From the NCBI RefSeq assembly GCF_013359775.1, contig NZ_JABMCI010000062.1:124001-188000 (forward strand): a stretch of DNA of 64,000 nucleotides, in the 5' to 3' direction. The stretch comes from Cellulomonas humilata (GTDB lineage Bacteria > Actinomycetota > Actinomycetes > Actinomycetales > Cellulomonadaceae). The position numbers were made by a program, and so were the translations under genes. The notes under the pieces were generated by a model. That model had not been told where the DNA came from. It worked only from the letters and a program-made list of their open reading frames with translations, and did not search any database. The first letter of the stretch is position 1. Each line of letters starts with the position of its first letter. Positions 7,540-18,382 of the stretch are shown here, piece after piece.

Positions 7540-9225
7540 TCAGGCCTCGACGACCACCGGGATGATCATCGGGCGGCGACGCAGACGGTTGGACACCCAG
7601 CGACCGACCACACGGCGGATGACCTGCTGGAGCACGTGCGCGTCCGAGTTGCCGTTGCGCGCGGACTCCTCGAGGGCCGCGGTCAGCTCCGGCAGGATGT
7701 CGTCGAACACGGCGTCCTGCTCGGCGAACCCGCGGGCGTGGATCTGCGGTCCCGCCAGCACCTTGCCGTCGGCCGAGCTGACCACCGCGAAGATCGAGAT
7801 GAACCCCTCATCACCGAGGATCCGGCGGTCCTTGAGCTCGACCTCGGTGATCTCCCCGACGCTGGACCCGTCGACGTAGACGTAGCCGCAGGGCACGGCG
7901 CCGACGATGCTGGCGCGGCCGTCGACCAGGTCGACCACCACACCGTCCTCGGCGAGCACCACGCGGTCGGCGGGGATGCCGGTCTGCACGGCGAGCGCGG
8001 CGTTGGCCACGAGGTGGCGGATCTCCCCGTGCACGGGCATGACGTTGCGCGGCTTGAGGATGTTGTAGCAGTACAGGAGCTCGCCGGCGCTGGCGTGGCC
8101 GGAGACGTGCACCTTCGCGTTGCCGGAGTGCACGACGCGGGCGCCCAGGCGGGTCAGGCCGTTGATCACGCGGAAGACGGCGTTCTCGTTCCCGGGGATC
8201 AGCGACGACGCCATGATCACGGTGTCGCCGGGGCCCACGGAGACCTTGTGGTCGTTGTTGGCGATCCGGGACAGCGCCGCCATCGGCTCGCCCTGCGACC
8301 CGGTGCACATGAGCACGATCTCGTCGTCGCGCAGGGTGTCGACCTGCTTCTGGTCGATCAGCACGCCCTCGGGCACGCGCAGGTAGCCCAGGTCGGCGGC
8401 GATGCCCATGTTGCGCACCATCGAGCGGCCGACCAGCGCGACCCGGCGGTTGTGCGTGTAGGCCGCGTCGAGCACCTGCTGGACACGGTGCACGTGCGAC
8501 GCGAACGACGCGACGATGATCCGCTTGGTCGAGTCGGCGAACACCTGGTCGAGCACGGGACCGATCCCGCGCTCCTGCGCCACGAACCCGGGCACCTCGG
8601 CGTTGGTGGAGTCGACCATGAACAGGTCGACGCCCTTCTCGCCGAGGCGCGCGAACGCCCGCAGGTCGGTGATGCGGCCGTCGAGCGGCAGCTGGTCCAT
8701 CTTGAAGTCGCCGGTGTGCAGCACGGTGCCGGCGGCGGTGTGCACCGCGACCGCGAGCGCGTCCGGGATCGAGTGGTTCACCGCGATGAACTCGCACTCG
8801 AACCCGCCGAACGTCGCGGTCTGCCCCTCGCGGACCTCGCGCAGGACCGGCTGGATGCGGTGCTCCTTGAGCTTGGCGTCGATGAACGCCAGCGTGAGCT
8901 TGGAGCCGACCAGCGGGATGTTCTTGCGCAGGCGCAGCAGGTACGGCACGGCACCGATGTGGTCCTCGTGGCCGTGCGTGAGGATGATCGCCTCGATGTC
9001 GTCCAGGCGGTCCTTGATGTACTCGAAGTCGGGCAGGATCAGGTCGACGCCGGGCTGGTGGTCCTCGGGGAACAGCACCCCGCAGTCGATGATCAGCAGA
9101 CGGCCGGCGTGCTCGAGGACGGCCATGTTGCGGCCGACCTCTCCGAGCCCGCCCAGGGCGACGACGCGCAGGGCGCCGGCGGCGAGTGCCGGGGGCAGGG
9201 TGAGCTCGGGATGCGGGTGACTCAT
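7540..9225 (-). CDS. rnj: Ribonuclease J
   Basis: Metallo-beta-lactamase-fold nuclease with endo- and 5'-3' exoribonuclease activity in mRNA decay and rRNA maturation. The 561-residue product begins LRVVALGGLGEVGRNM, carries the zinc motif HGHEDH (about 80-85), a beta-CASP domain with GSQGEPMAALSRIA, VHVSGHAS, and PVHGEIRHL, and the usual C-terminal domain. ATG 9225 follows an AGGAG site. It lies downstream of dapA (26-base gap), the same order as in mycobacteria. Confidence 0.96.
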   Translation of the reverse strand: MSHPHPELTLPPALAAGALRVVALGGLGEVGRNMAVLEHAGRLLIIDCGVLFPEDHQPGVDLILPDFEYIKDRLDDIEAIILTHGHEDHIGAVPYLLRLRKNIPLVGSKLTLAFIDAKLKEHRIQPVLREVREGQTATFGGFECEFIAVNHSIPDALAVAVHTAAGTVLHTGDFKMDQLPLDGRITDLRAFARLGEKGVDLFMVDSTNAEVPGFVAQERGIGPVLDQVFADSTKRIIVASFASHVHRVQQVLDAAYTHNRRVALVGRSMVRNMGIAADLGYLRVPEGVLIDQKQVDTLRDDEIVLMCTGSQGEPMAALSRIANNDHKVSVGPGDTVIMASSLIPGNENAVFRVINGLTRLGARVVHSGNAKVHVSGHASAGELLYCYNILKPRNVMPVHGEIRHLVANAALAVQTGIPADRVVLAEDGVVVDLVDGRASIVGAVPCGYVYVDGSSVGEITEVELKDRRILGDEGFISIFAVVSSADGKVLAGPQIHARGFAEQDAVFDDILPELTAALEESARNGNSDAHVLQQVIRRVVGRWVSNRLRRRPMIIPVVVEA

Positions 9226-9251
9226 GGGGCTCCTGGTGGGATCACGTGCGG

Positions 9252-10169
9252 TCAGCCGACGAGTGAATCGAGCAGCCCGGCGGCCCGCAGGCCGTCGCGG
9301 ATCTGCGCGAGCTCGTCGTCGGACGCGGGGACGAGCGGGAGGCGCACCGAGCGCTCGGGCAGGACGCCCAGCACCTGGAGCGCGGCCTTCGCGGCGACGG
9401 CTTGGAAGCCGGCGCCGTTGAGTGCGTCGATCGCGGGGATGATCGATCGGAAGATGCGCAGCGCCTCGGCGTGGTCGCCGGCATCGAACGCGGCGACGAT
9501 GTCGGCCAGCTGCCGCGCGGCGACGTGCCCCGAGACGCTGACGATCCCCGCGGCGCCGTGCGCCAGCAGGGTCAGCAGGGCGCTGTCGTCGCCGGAGTAC
9601 CAGCCCAGGCCGGTCGCGGCGATCGCCTTGGCGGCTGCGTACGAGTCGCCACCGGCGTCCTTCATGGCGACCACGCGGTCGTGGTCCGCGAGCGCGGCGA
9701 TGGTCTCGGGCGCGAACCGGACGCCGGTGCGGCCGGGCACGTCGTAGAGCATGACCGGCAGTGCGGTGGCGTCGGCGATCGACTCGACGTGCTTGCGTAC
9801 ACCCACCTGCGACGGGCGCGAGTAGTACGGGCTGACGACGAGGAGCCCGTGGGCGCCCGCCTCGGCCGCCTGCTCGGCCATCCGCACGGCGTGCGCGGTG
9901 TCGTTGGACCCGGCGCCGGCGATGATCCACGCCCGCTCCCCCACGGCCCCGACGACGGCCTGGACCAGCTCCGCCTTCTCGGGTGCGTGCGTGGTGGACG
10001 CCTCGCCCGTGGTGCCGTTGAGCACGAGCCCGTCGTTGCCCTGGTCCACGAGCCGCGTCGCCAGCTGCACGGCGCCCGCGAGGTCGACCGCACCGTCCGC
10101 CGTCATCGGCGTGACCATCGCGGTGAGCACGGACCCGAACGGACGGGTGGGCGTGGAGGTGCGCGGCAT
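9252..10169 (-). CDS. dapA: 4-hydroxy-tetrahydrodipicolinate synthase
   Basis: Condenses pyruvate with aspartate semialdehyde in the lysine/diaminopimelate pathway, feeding cell-wall synthesis. The 305-residue (beta/alpha)8 barrel shows the family patterns GTTGEASTTHAPEKAELV, SPYYSRPSQ, and the Schiff-base lysine in VAMKDAGGD (about 170). ATG 10169 was chosen because TACCGT sits six bases upstream and the protein then has the usual length. It lies between folA and rnj on the backbone. Confidence 0.95.
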   Translation of the reverse strand: MPRTSTPTRPFGSVLTAMVTPMTADGAVDLAGAVQLATRLVDQGNDGLVLNGTTGEASTTHAPEKAELVQAVVGAVGERAWIIAGAGSNDTAHAVRMAEQAAEAGAHGLLVVSPYYSRPSQVGVRKHVESIADATALPVMLYDVPGRTGVRFAPETIAALADHDRVVAMKDAGGDSYAAAKAIAATGLGWYSGDDSALLTLLAHGAAGIVSVSGHVAARQLADIVAAFDAGDHAEALRIFRSIIPAIDALNGAGFQAVAAKAALQVLGVLPERSVRLPLVPASDDELAQIRDGLRAAGLLDSLVG

Positions 10170-10175
10170 GGGGCC

Positions 10176-10181
10176 ACGGTA
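10176..10181 (-). promoter_or_regulatory. -10 element (TACCGT) of dapA, leaderless
   Basis: TACCGT on the minus strand is followed by GGCCCC and the dapA ATG at 10169. No ribosome binding site fits between them. Confidence 0.55.
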
Positions 10182-10219
10182 CCGCCCCACGCGCGCCCGC
10201 CGTCCTGCCGGTCCGCGCG

Positions 10220-10720
10220 TCAGGCGCGCAGGTACGTCTCGAAGCGGTACCGCGTGCCGCCCGCGGTCGACACGTGCCAACCGTGGTCGGGGTCCGCACC
10301 GGCGCGCCGCCACTGCGACTTCTCGAGCGCCGGCGCCCGGGTGTCGCCGCCGACGTCGAGGGACACGACGGTGACCTCGACGCGGTGGGCCTGCGGCAGG
10401 AACGCGGCGTACACCTCTCCTCCGCCGATCACCCAGGCCTCCCGGTCGCCGACCAGCCGCAGCGCCTCGTCGATCCCGCGCACGACCATCGCCCCGGCGG
10501 GCTCGAACCCCGGGGTCCGGGACAGGACGATGTTGTCCCGACCCGGCAGCGGGCGGAACCGCGGCGGCAGCGAGGCCCAGGTGGCACGCCCCATGAGCAC
10601 GGGGTGGCCGCGCGTGAGCTCGCGGAAGTGGGCCATGTCCTCCGGCACGTGCCAGGGCAGGGTGCCGTCCCGGCCGATGATGCCCTTCGGCGTCTGCGCC
10701 CAGATGAGCGAGAGGGTCAC
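10220..10720 (-). CDS. folA: Dihydrofolate reductase
   Basis: Reduces dihydrofolate to tetrahydrofolate with NADPH, regenerating the cofactor oxidised by ThyA. The 166-residue product has the DHFR signatures [23 protein letters not shown] near the N-terminus, [14 protein letters not shown], and [14 protein letters not shown]. The GTG start overlaps the thyA stop (GTGA), so the two are translationally coupled, as often seen in actinobacteria. Confidence 0.96.
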   Translation of the reverse strand: MTLSLIWAQTPKGIIGRDGTLPWHVPEDMAHFRELTRGHPVLMGRATWASLPPRFRPLPGRDNIVLSRTPGFEPAGAMVVRGIDEALRLVGDREAWVIGGGEVYAAFLPQAHRVEVTVVSLDVGGDTRAPALEKSQWRRAGADPDHGWHVSTAGGTRYRFETYLRA

Positions 10721-11526
10721 ACGGCCACCGGGGCCTTGATGGCGGGGTGGTACTGGTAGTCGAGCACCTGCACGTCGTCGAACGTGTAGTCGAACAGCGA
10801 GTCGGCCCTGCGCAGCTCGAGCCGCGGCGCGGGGTACGGGGTCCGGCTCAGCTGCTCGCGGACCTGGTCCACGTGGTTGTCGTAGATGTGGCAGTCGCCT
10901 CCGGTCCACACGAAGTCGCCGACCTCCAGCCCCACCTGCTGAGCGACCATGTGCGTGAGCAGCGCGTACGAGGCGATGTTGAACGGCACCCCGAGGAACA
11001 GGTCGGCCGAACGCTGGTAGAGCTGGCACGAGAGCCGGCCGTCGGCGACGTAGAACTGGAAGAACGCGTGGCACGGCGCCAGCGCCATCGAGGGGATGTC
11101 CGCGACGTTCCAGGCGGACACGATGTGCCGGCGCGAGTCGGGGTCGCGGCGCAGGTTCTCCAGCAGCTGGGTGATCTGGTCGACGTGCCCGCCGTCCGGC
11201 GTCGGCCAGCTGCGCCACTGCACGCCGTACACGGGACCGAGCTCGCCGTCCGGCGCCGCCCACTCGTCCCAGATGGTGACGTTGTTCTCGCGCAGGTAGG
11301 CCACGTTGGACTCGCCGCGCAGGAACCACAGCAGCTCGTGGACGATCGAGCGCAGGTGGACGCGCTTCGTCGTGACCAGGGGGAACCCGGCGGACAGGTC
11401 GAACCGCATCTGGTGACCGAACACGCTCCGGGTCCCGGTGCCCGTGCGGTCCGCCTTCGGTGTCCCGGTCTCGAGGACGAGCCGCAGGAGGTCCTCGTAC
11501 GGAGAAGGCGAAGGCGCGTCGGTCAT
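10717..11526 (-). CDS. thyA: Thymidylate synthase
   Basis: Methylates dUMP to dTMP using methylenetetrahydrofolate. The 269-residue product starts [12 protein letters not shown] and shows [12 protein letters not shown], the catalytic cysteine in [12 protein letters not shown], and the nucleotide-binding [21 protein letters not shown] 11526 lies six bases after a TACGAT -10 element, supporting a leaderless mRNA that also carries folA. Confidence 0.97.
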   Translation of the reverse strand: MTDAPSPSPYEDLLRLVLETGTPKADRTGTGTRSVFGHQMRFDLSAGFPLVTTKRVHLRSIVHELLWFLRGESNVAYLRENNVTIWDEWAAPDGELGPVYGVQWRSWPTPDGGHVDQITQLLENLRRDPDSRRHIVSAWNVADIPSMALAPCHAFFQFYVADGRLSCQLYQRSADLFLGVPFNIASYALLTHMVAQQVGLEVGDFVWTGGDCHIYDNHVDQVREQLSRTPYPAPRLELRRADSLFDYTFDDVQVLDYQYHPAIKAPVAV

Positions 11527-11532
11527 GGCGTC

Positions 11533-11538
11533 ATCGTA
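11533..11538 (-). promoter_or_regulatory. -10 element (TACGAT) of thyA-folA, leaderless
   Basis: TACGAT on the minus strand is followed by GACGCC and the thyA ATG at 11526, with no ribosome binding site between. Confidence 0.55.
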
Positions 11539-11596
11539 GGTCGCGAGTCGGCGAAGACCCGTGCGCGAGCGCGGCGTGGACGCGATACTCCTGGGT

Positions 11597-13069
11597 ATGA
11601 CGCCGCCGTCCCTGCCCCCGACCGTCGCCGCGCACGTCCCCACGGGAGTCCTCATCGGCGGGTCGTGGCGCCCGGCGAGCACCGGGCGCACGTTCGAGGT
11701 GGCGGACCCCGCGACGACGGAGGTCCTGTTCGACGTCGCGGACGGCGGGGAGCAGGACGCGCTGGACGCCCTGACCGCCGCCGACTCCGCGTTCCCCGAG
11801 TGGCGCGCGACCGCCCCCCGGGTGCGGGCCGAGCTGCTGCGGTCGGTCTACGAGACGCTCACCGCGCGCACCGAGGACATCGCCGCGCTGGTGACCGCCG
11901 AGGGCGGCAAGCCGCTGGCCGAGTCCCGCGCGGAGGTCGCGTACGGCGCCGACTACGTGCGGTGGTACTCCGAGCAGGCCGTGCGGTTCGACGGTCTGGC
12001 CCGCCGCGCGCCCTCGGGTGCCAACCACCAGCTGGTCCTGCGGCGCGCGGTCGGCCCCGCCCTGCTCATCACCCCATGGAACTTCCCGATCGCGATGATC
12101 GCCCGCAAGGTGGCCCCGGCGCTCGCGGCCGGCTGCACCGTCGTCATCAAGCCCGCGCAGCTGACCCCGCTGACCACCGCGTACGTCGCCGAGATCATCC
12201 GCGAGGAGCTGGAGGGCCGCGGCCTGCCCACCGGCGTCATCAACGTGGTGCCGTCGGCGTCGGCCCGGACCATCTCCGGTCCCCTGCTGGCGGATCCGCG
12301 GCTGCGCAAGCTCTCGTTCACCGGCTCGACCGAGGTGGGCGCCGCGCTGCTCAAGGCGTCGGCGGACAACATCCTGCGCACGTCGATGGAGCTCGGGGGC
12401 AACGCCCCGTTCCTGGTGTTCGAGGACGCCGACGTCCCGGCCGCGGTGCAGGGCGCCGTGCAGGCCAAGATGCGCAACGCGGGCCAGACCTGCGTCGCCG
12501 CCAACCGGTTCCTGGTGCACGCGTCCGTCGCGGAGGAGTTCACCGCGGGGCTCACCGAGGCGTTCGACCGGCTCGTCGTCGGGCACGGTGCCGACGAGGG
12601 GACCACGGTCGGTCCGCTGATCGAGGCCTCCGCCGTCGACCGGGTCGAGGAGGTCGTCGCCGAGGCGGTCGACGCCGGCGCACGCGTCCGCATCGGCGGG
12701 GACCGCCCGGACCGCCGCGGCTACTTCTACGCGCCGACCGTCCTCGACCGCGTCTCCGCCGACCTGCGCGTGGTCACCGAGGAGACCTTCGGCCCGGTCG
12801 CCCCCGTGGTGACGTTCGGCTCGGAGGGGGAGGGCGTCGCGCTGGCCAACTCCACGCCGTTCGGGCTGGTGGCGTACGCGTACACGCGGGACATCGCCCG
12901 GGTCATGCGACTCGCGGAGTCGGTCGAGACCGGGATGCTGGGCGTCAACCGCGGTCTGGTGTCGGACGCGAGCGCGCCCTTCGGCGGCGTGAAGTCCTCC
13001 GGTCTGGGCCGCGAGGGCGGCGAGGCCGGCATCGAGGAGTATCTCGACAGCGTGTACGTGGCGATCTAG
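11597..13069 (+). CDS. gabD: NAD(P)-dependent succinate-semialdehyde-type dehydrogenase
   Basis: Aldehyde dehydrogenase of 490 residues, most like succinate-semialdehyde dehydrogenases, which convert succinate semialdehyde to succinate at the end of GABA catabolism. Visible motifs are [28 protein letters not shown], the general base in MELGGNAPF (about 264) and the catalytic cysteine in [10 protein letters not shown] (about 298), with the C-terminal [18 protein letters not shown] 11597 follows GATACT by seven bases. It could complete the polyamine/GABA route encoded at 40-53 kb; substrate assignment is from family resemblance. Confidence 0.85.
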   Translation: MTPPSLPPTVAAHVPTGVLIGGSWRPASTGRTFEVADPATTEVLFDVADGGEQDALDALTAADSAFPEWRATAPRVRAELLRSVYETLTARTEDIAALVTAEGGKPLAESRAEVAYGADYVRWYSEQAVRFDGLARRAPSGANHQLVLRRAVGPALLITPWNFPIAMIARKVAPALAAGCTVVIKPAQLTPLTTAYVAEIIREELEGRGLPTGVINVVPSASARTISGPLLADPRLRKLSFTGSTEVGAALLKASADNILRTSMELGGNAPFLVFEDADVPAAVQGAVQAKMRNAGQTCVAANRFLVHASVAEEFTAGLTEAFDRLVVGHGADEGTTVGPLIEASAVDRVEEVVAEAVDAGARVRIGGDRPDRRGYFYAPTVLDRVSADLRVVTEETFGPVAPVVTFGSEGEGVALANSTPFGLVAYAYTRDIARVMRLAESVETGMLGVNRGLVSDASAPFGGVKSSGLGREGGEAGIEEYLDSVYVAI

Positions 13070-13098
13070 GCGACGCCTGCTGTGTCACAGTGGCCCGC

Positions 13099-13791
13099 GT
13101 GACGCGGGACGACGAGGGGCGGGCAGCCGTCCGGCAGGCCGTCTCGGTGGCGCTGGCCACCGGTCTGTACGGGGTCTCCTTCGGGGCCCTGGCCGTCGCC
13201 GCCGGGCTGTCCGTGCCGCAGGCGATGGCGCTCAGCCTGCTCATGTTCTCCGGCGGCTCGCAGTTCGCGTTCATCGGCGTGGTCGGCGCCGGCGGGCTCG
13301 CGGGCGCGGCGATCGCGACCGCCGGGCTGCTCGGGGTGCGCAACGGGCTGTACGGGCCCCAGGTCGCGCCGTTGATCGACTCGCGCAGCTGGCGCCGCCC
13401 CCTGGCGGCGCACCTGACCATCGACGAGTCGACCGCGGTGGCCACCGCGCACAAGGCTCCCCACGCCGCGCAGCTGGGCTTCTGGTGGACCGGGGTCGGG
13501 GTCTTCGTGCTCTGGAACCTGTTCACGCTGGTCGGCGCCGTCGCGGGCGACCGCATGGGCGACCCGGCGACGTACGGGCTCGATGCGGCGGCCGCCGCGG
13601 CGTTCCTCGGCCTGGTGTGGCCGCGCGTCACCGGTCCCGGGTCGGGCCTCGCGCAGACGGTGGCCGTCGGCGCCGTCGTCGTCGCGCTCGCGCTCACCCC
13701 GCTGGTGCCGGCGGGCATCCCCGTCCTGCTGGCCGCGGTCGTGGCCGTCGTCGCGGGTGTCGTCGCGCGCGAGCCGGAGGAGGTCTCGTGA
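13099..13791 (+). CDS. azlC: AzlC-family branched-chain amino acid exporter subunit
   Basis: Large subunit of the two-component AzlCD exporter, which in other bacteria exports branched-chain amino acids or analogues. The 230-residue protein begins with a short basic segment, then the family's ALATGLYGVSFGALAVAAGLS and LMFSGGSQFAFIGV and about six membrane helices. GTG 13099 is preferred because CACAGT lies seven bases upstream; GTG 13090 is an alternative. Its stop overlaps azlD (GTGA). Confidence 0.85.
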   Translation: MTRDDEGRAAVRQAVSVALATGLYGVSFGALAVAAGLSVPQAMALSLLMFSGGSQFAFIGVVGAGGLAGAAIATAGLLGVRNGLYGPQVAPLIDSRSWRRPLAAHLTIDESTAVATAHKAPHAAQLGFWWTGVGVFVLWNLFTLVGAVAGDRMGDPATYGLDAAAAAAFLGLVWPRVTGPGSGLAQTVAVGAVVVALALTPLVPAGIPVLLAAVVAVVAGVVAREPEEVS

Positions 13792-14108
13792 GCCCCGTGG
13801 GCACCTGGCTGGCGCTGCTGGCGGCGAGCGCGGTCGTCTTCGCCCTCAAGCTGGCCGGCCACCTGGCACCGAAGCACTGGCTCGCCGAGCCGCGCGTCGC
13901 GCGCACCGCCGCGCTGGTGACCGTCGCGCTGCTGTCCGCGCTCGTCGCGGTGCAGACCGCCACCGGCGGTAGTGAGCTGGTGCTGGACGCGCGGCTGCCC
14001 GCGCTGGTCGTCGCCGCGATCGCGCTGGCCCTGCGGGCGCCGTTCATCGTCGTCGTGCTCGTCGCCGCCGTCACGGCCGCCGTCCTGCGGGCGCTCGGCA
14101 TGCCGTGA
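13788..14108 (+). CDS. azlD: AzlD-family exporter subunit
   Basis: Small membrane partner of AzlC, 106 residues with four predicted helices (starting TWLALLAASAVVFALKLAGH) and the typical LRAPFIVVVLVAAVTAAVLR ending. It is coupled to azlC by a four-base GTGA overlap, as expected for a two-subunit transporter. Confidence 0.85.
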   Translation: MSPVGTWLALLAASAVVFALKLAGHLAPKHWLAEPRVARTAALVTVALLSALVAVQTATGGSELVLDARLPALVVAAIALALRAPFIVVVLVAAVTAAVLRALGMP

Positions 14109-14120
14109 GACCGGTGGGCA

Positions 14121-14158
14121 CGATCCGCGACACTCGACCGTTGGGTGTCCGGACACCC
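14121..14158 (+). promoter_or_regulatory. Intergenic element with palindrome GGGTGTCCGGACACCC
   Basis: The 16-bp palindrome at 14143-14158 lies 34 bases after azlD and 52 bases before the UPF0114 gene. Short blocks CGATC, CGACAC, TCGA, CGTTGGGTG and CGGACACCC occur in the same order at 37333-37377, downstream of ispG. It could be a protein-binding site or part of a terminator. Confidence 0.5.
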
Positions 14159-14210
14159 CCGTCGGGCGCCGCAGTCGCGCGCCCGGCACGATCACCTCCC
14201 GGAGGACCCC

Positions 14211-14789
14211 GTGGCCACTCCCGCCCAGCGCAGCTCGCTCGGTTCGCTCATCTTCCTATCGCGCTGGCTCCAGGTGCCCCTCTACCTCGGCCTGATCGTC
14301 GCCCAGGCGATCTACGTCTGGCAGTTCATGCTCGAGCTGGCGCACATCTTCTCCGAGGTGTTCCTGCACGGAGGCATGAAGGAGGCCGACATCATGCTGG
14401 CCGTCCTCGGCCTGGTCGACGTCGTGATGATCGCGAACCTGCTGATCATGGTGATCATCGGCGGCTACGAGACGTTCGTGTCCCGGATCAAGCTCGACGA
14501 CCACCCCGACCAGCCCGAGTGGCTGTCGCACGTCAACGCCAACGTGCTCAAGACCAAGCTCGCGATGTCGATCATCGGCATCTCCTCGATCCACCTGCTC
14601 AAGAGCTTCATCGAGGCCCCGACCATCCTGGCCCGCGACAACGGCTTCGACACCCTGCTGTGGCAGACGATCATCCACCTGGCGTTCATCGTGTCCGCGA
14701 TGGCCCTGGCGTGGATCGACAATGTCTCCGTGAAGCACCCGCCGAAGACCGTCGACGCCGAGCGCGCACCCGAGCTGGTCGGCGCCTGA
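14211..14789 (+). CDS. UPF0114/YqhA-family membrane protein
   Basis: The 192-residue protein has four predicted membrane helices and matches the uncharacterised YqhA family: SRWLQVPLYLGLIVAQAIYVW, GLVDVVMIANLLIMVIIGGYETFVSR, and ISSIHLLKSFIE. GTG 14211 has a clear GGAGG six bases upstream. Its stop overlaps the start of the next GNAT gene (TGATG). Function is unknown in the family. Confidence 0.85.
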   Translation: MATPAQRSSLGSLIFLSRWLQVPLYLGLIVAQAIYVWQFMLELAHIFSEVFLHGGMKEADIMLAVLGLVDVVMIANLLIMVIIGGYETFVSRIKLDDHPDQPEWLSHVNANVLKTKLAMSIIGISSIHLLKSFIEAPTILARDNGFDTLLWQTIIHLAFIVSAMALAWIDNVSVKHPPKTVDAERAPELVGA

Positions 14790-15355
14790 TGCCCCTGTTC
14801 GCCGAGAACGCCGACGTCTCGGTCCGCCCTGCGGTCCGCGGCGACGAGCACGCGATCGCGCGCGTCCAGCTCGGCGCGTGGCGGGTCTCGCACGCCGAGG
14901 TGCTGGGACAGGGCACGCTCGACCTGCTCGACACGTCGGCGATCGAGGCGCAGTGGGCCTCGGCCGTCACGGCCCCGCCGGGCGCGGGCTACCGCGTCCT
15001 GGTCGCCTGCGACGGCCCGACCGTGGTCGGCGTGGTCTCCGTCGCCCCCGTCCCCGCGGGCGAGGACCGGCCGTTCGACGCCCCCGGCGGGGCGATCCTC
15101 GCCCTCGAGGTCGAGCCCGCGCACCAGCGGGTCGGGCACGGCTCCCGGCTGCTCGCCGCCGCGGTGGACACGCTCCGCGAGGACGGCGCCGACCAGGTGC
15201 ACACGTGGGTGCTCGACGGCGACGACGCCCGTGCCCAGTTCCTGGCGTCCGCCGGCCTCGGCCCCGACGACGTCGTGCGCGAGCTGGTCTCCGGCCGCAT
15301 GCCCGACGGGTCCACCCGCACGGTGACCGAGCACCGCTGGTCGGCGTCGATCTAG
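14789..15355 (+). CDS. GNAT-family N-acetyltransferase
   Basis: Predicted acetyl-CoA-dependent acetyltransferase of 188 residues. The acetyl-CoA loop region is ILALEVEPAHQRVGHGSRLLAAAVDTLRE (about 105-133), followed by VLDGDDARAQFLASAGLGPDD. It starts at ATG 14789 overlapping the UPF0114 stop, so both are co-translated. The acceptor substrate cannot be told from sequence. Confidence 0.85.
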   Translation: MPLFAENADVSVRPAVRGDEHAIARVQLGAWRVSHAEVLGQGTLDLLDTSAIEAQWASAVTAPPGAGYRVLVACDGPTVVGVVSVAPVPAGEDRPFDAPGGAILALEVEPAHQRVGHGSRLLAAAVDTLREDGADQVHTWVLDGDDARAQFLASAGLGPDDVVRELVSGRMPDGSTRTVTEHRWSASI

Positions 15356-15358
15356 ACG

Positions 15359-15823
15359 TCAGGCCTTGTGCAGCCGGCTGGCCGTGCGCAGCGACTCGCG
15401 CGCGCGACGCCGGTCCCCCGCCGCGTCGTACGCGAACGCCAGGTGGTACCACGACCGCCAGTCGTCGGGCTCGGCCTCGGCCAGCTCCCGGGCCGGCTCG
15501 AACGCCTCGCGCGCGGCCGCGCGGTCGATGCGGCCGCCGGGCGAGCGCGGCAGGTCGTCGACCGGCAGCTCGTCGGCCGCCGCGAGCTCGTCGGCCATCC
15601 GCTGGACGTCGATGGCCAGCCGCCACTCCCGGGCCACCAGCCAGATCACCAGCGGCGGCAGGATCCAGAACGCGATGCCCAGGCCGACGCCCACCGGCTC
15701 GCCGGTGCGGACCAGGGCGGTCGCACGCGTGGCGACGAGCCACACGTACAGGGCGAGCAGGCCGGTGAGGGCGACGGCCCCGGCGAGGGACGTCCAGCGG
15801 AGGCGACTCGAGCGCGCGGCCAC
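15359..15823 (-). CDS. Small membrane protein with a TPR-like C-terminus
   Basis: The 154-residue product has two N-terminal membrane helices (about 10-32 and 45-63) and a cytoplasmic helical tail whose last part, DDWRSWYHLAFAYDAAGDRRRARESLRTA, resembles a tetratricopeptide repeat. It starts two bases after the dapB stop, so the genes are probably co-transcribed. No specific function is recognised. Confidence 0.7.
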   Translation of the reverse strand: MAARSSRLRWTSLAGAVALTGLLALYVWLVATRATALVRTGEPVGVGLGIAFWILPPLVIWLVAREWRLAIDVQRMADELAAADELPVDDLPRSPGGRIDRAAAREAFEPARELAEAEPDDWRSWYHLAFAYDAAGDRRRARESLRTASRLHKA

Positions 15824-15825
15824 CG

Positions 15826-17426
<1,601 letters not shown>

Positions 17427-17497
17427 GCCCCATCATCGCGCGCGCGGCCCGCCGGCGGGAGGACCTCACGCCGAGGCCCTCGCCTCCCGATGAGTCA

Positions 17498-18382
17498 GTG
17501 GTGACCCGTCCGCGCCCCAGCATCCCGCTCCAGGCCCTCTGCGCGGTGCCGGTCGTCCTCGGCATCGCCGCGTTCGGGATGCTCACCCTCGGTGCACGCG
17601 AGTCCGAGCTCGCCGCTGCGTGGAGCGTGCTGCCGGGGATGCCGGGCGCGTTCTGGTGGTACGCGTGGCGCTGGCCGACCGAGATCGTCGGCTGGTTGGT
17701 GCTGGCGTGGGCCGCGACGCGGCGGCTCGCGGCGACCGGGTCCGGGGCCGTGCACGCACCGCTGGTGGTCGGGATCGCGCTGGTGGCAGTCTCGGTCGCC
17801 TCGGCGTTCCTCGACGGCCCTCGGTTCGTCTGGGCGGGGCCCGTCGGCGTCGTCGACAGCGGCGTCGCACCGTTCGCACGGTCCTGGTGGTGGGGGGTCT
17901 CCGGTCCCGTCGTCGTCGGCGCGGCACTGCTGGTGACCTGCTGGCTCGCTCGAGGAGGCGCACGGCGGTCGTCGGCACCGGGCACGGCCGCGCTGCGGGA
18001 AGCGGGCGCGCTCGTGGCCATCCCGCTCCTCAGCCTCGCGTTCGCGGCGGTCGCCCTCACAGCGGCCGCGTTCGGGGTGCGCGACGCCCTCGTCGTGTCG
18101 GGGCTGCCGTACGTGCTCGTCGCCCTGGCGGCGCTGGCCGCGTCCGGCGGCGGCCGGACGAGCACCGTCGCGGTGCTGGTCGGGCTGCTGCTGCTGACTG
18201 GTCTGTCGCTGATCTGGCGACCGGCGGCCTACCTGCCGTTCTTCGCCGTCGGGTGCGCTCTCGCGCTGGTGCCGACCGCCCGCGGGATCGAGTGGCTCAC
18301 CGCTCCGCGGCGGCCGATCCCGACGTCGCTCCTGGCGTCAGTCCCCGAAGGGCCCGACGCGGACGACCGAGCGCGGGCGTGA
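17498..18382 (+). CDS. Polytopic membrane protein, unknown function
   Basis: The 294-residue product has about seven or eight predicted membrane helices separated by short loops, and no recognised domain. It starts with GTG-GTG, so the exact start is uncertain by one codon. Its last 45 bases overlap the last 45 bases of the convergent M16 peptidase gene, which is unusual and could link expression of the two by transcriptional interference. Confidence 0.7.
   Translation: MVTRPRPSIPLQALCAVPVVLGIAAFGMLTLGARESELAAAWSVLPGMPGAFWWYAWRWPTEIVGWLVLAWAATRRLAATGSGAVHAPLVVGIALVAVSVASAFLDGPRFVWAGPVGVVDSGVAPFARSWWWGVSGPVVVGAALLVTCWLARGGARRSSAPGTAALREAGALVAIPLLSLAFAAVALTAAAFGVRDALVVSGLPYVLVALAALAASGGGRTSTVAVLVGLLLLTGLSLIWRPAAYLPFFAVGCALALVPTARGIEWLTAPRRPIPTSLLASVPEGPDADDRARA

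Noticed and set aside
7540..10299. 919-residue ORF fusing an N-terminal region to RNase J
   Set aside because: The upstream part is an off-frame shadow of dapA; RNase J starts at ATG 9225 with a clear ribosome binding site.
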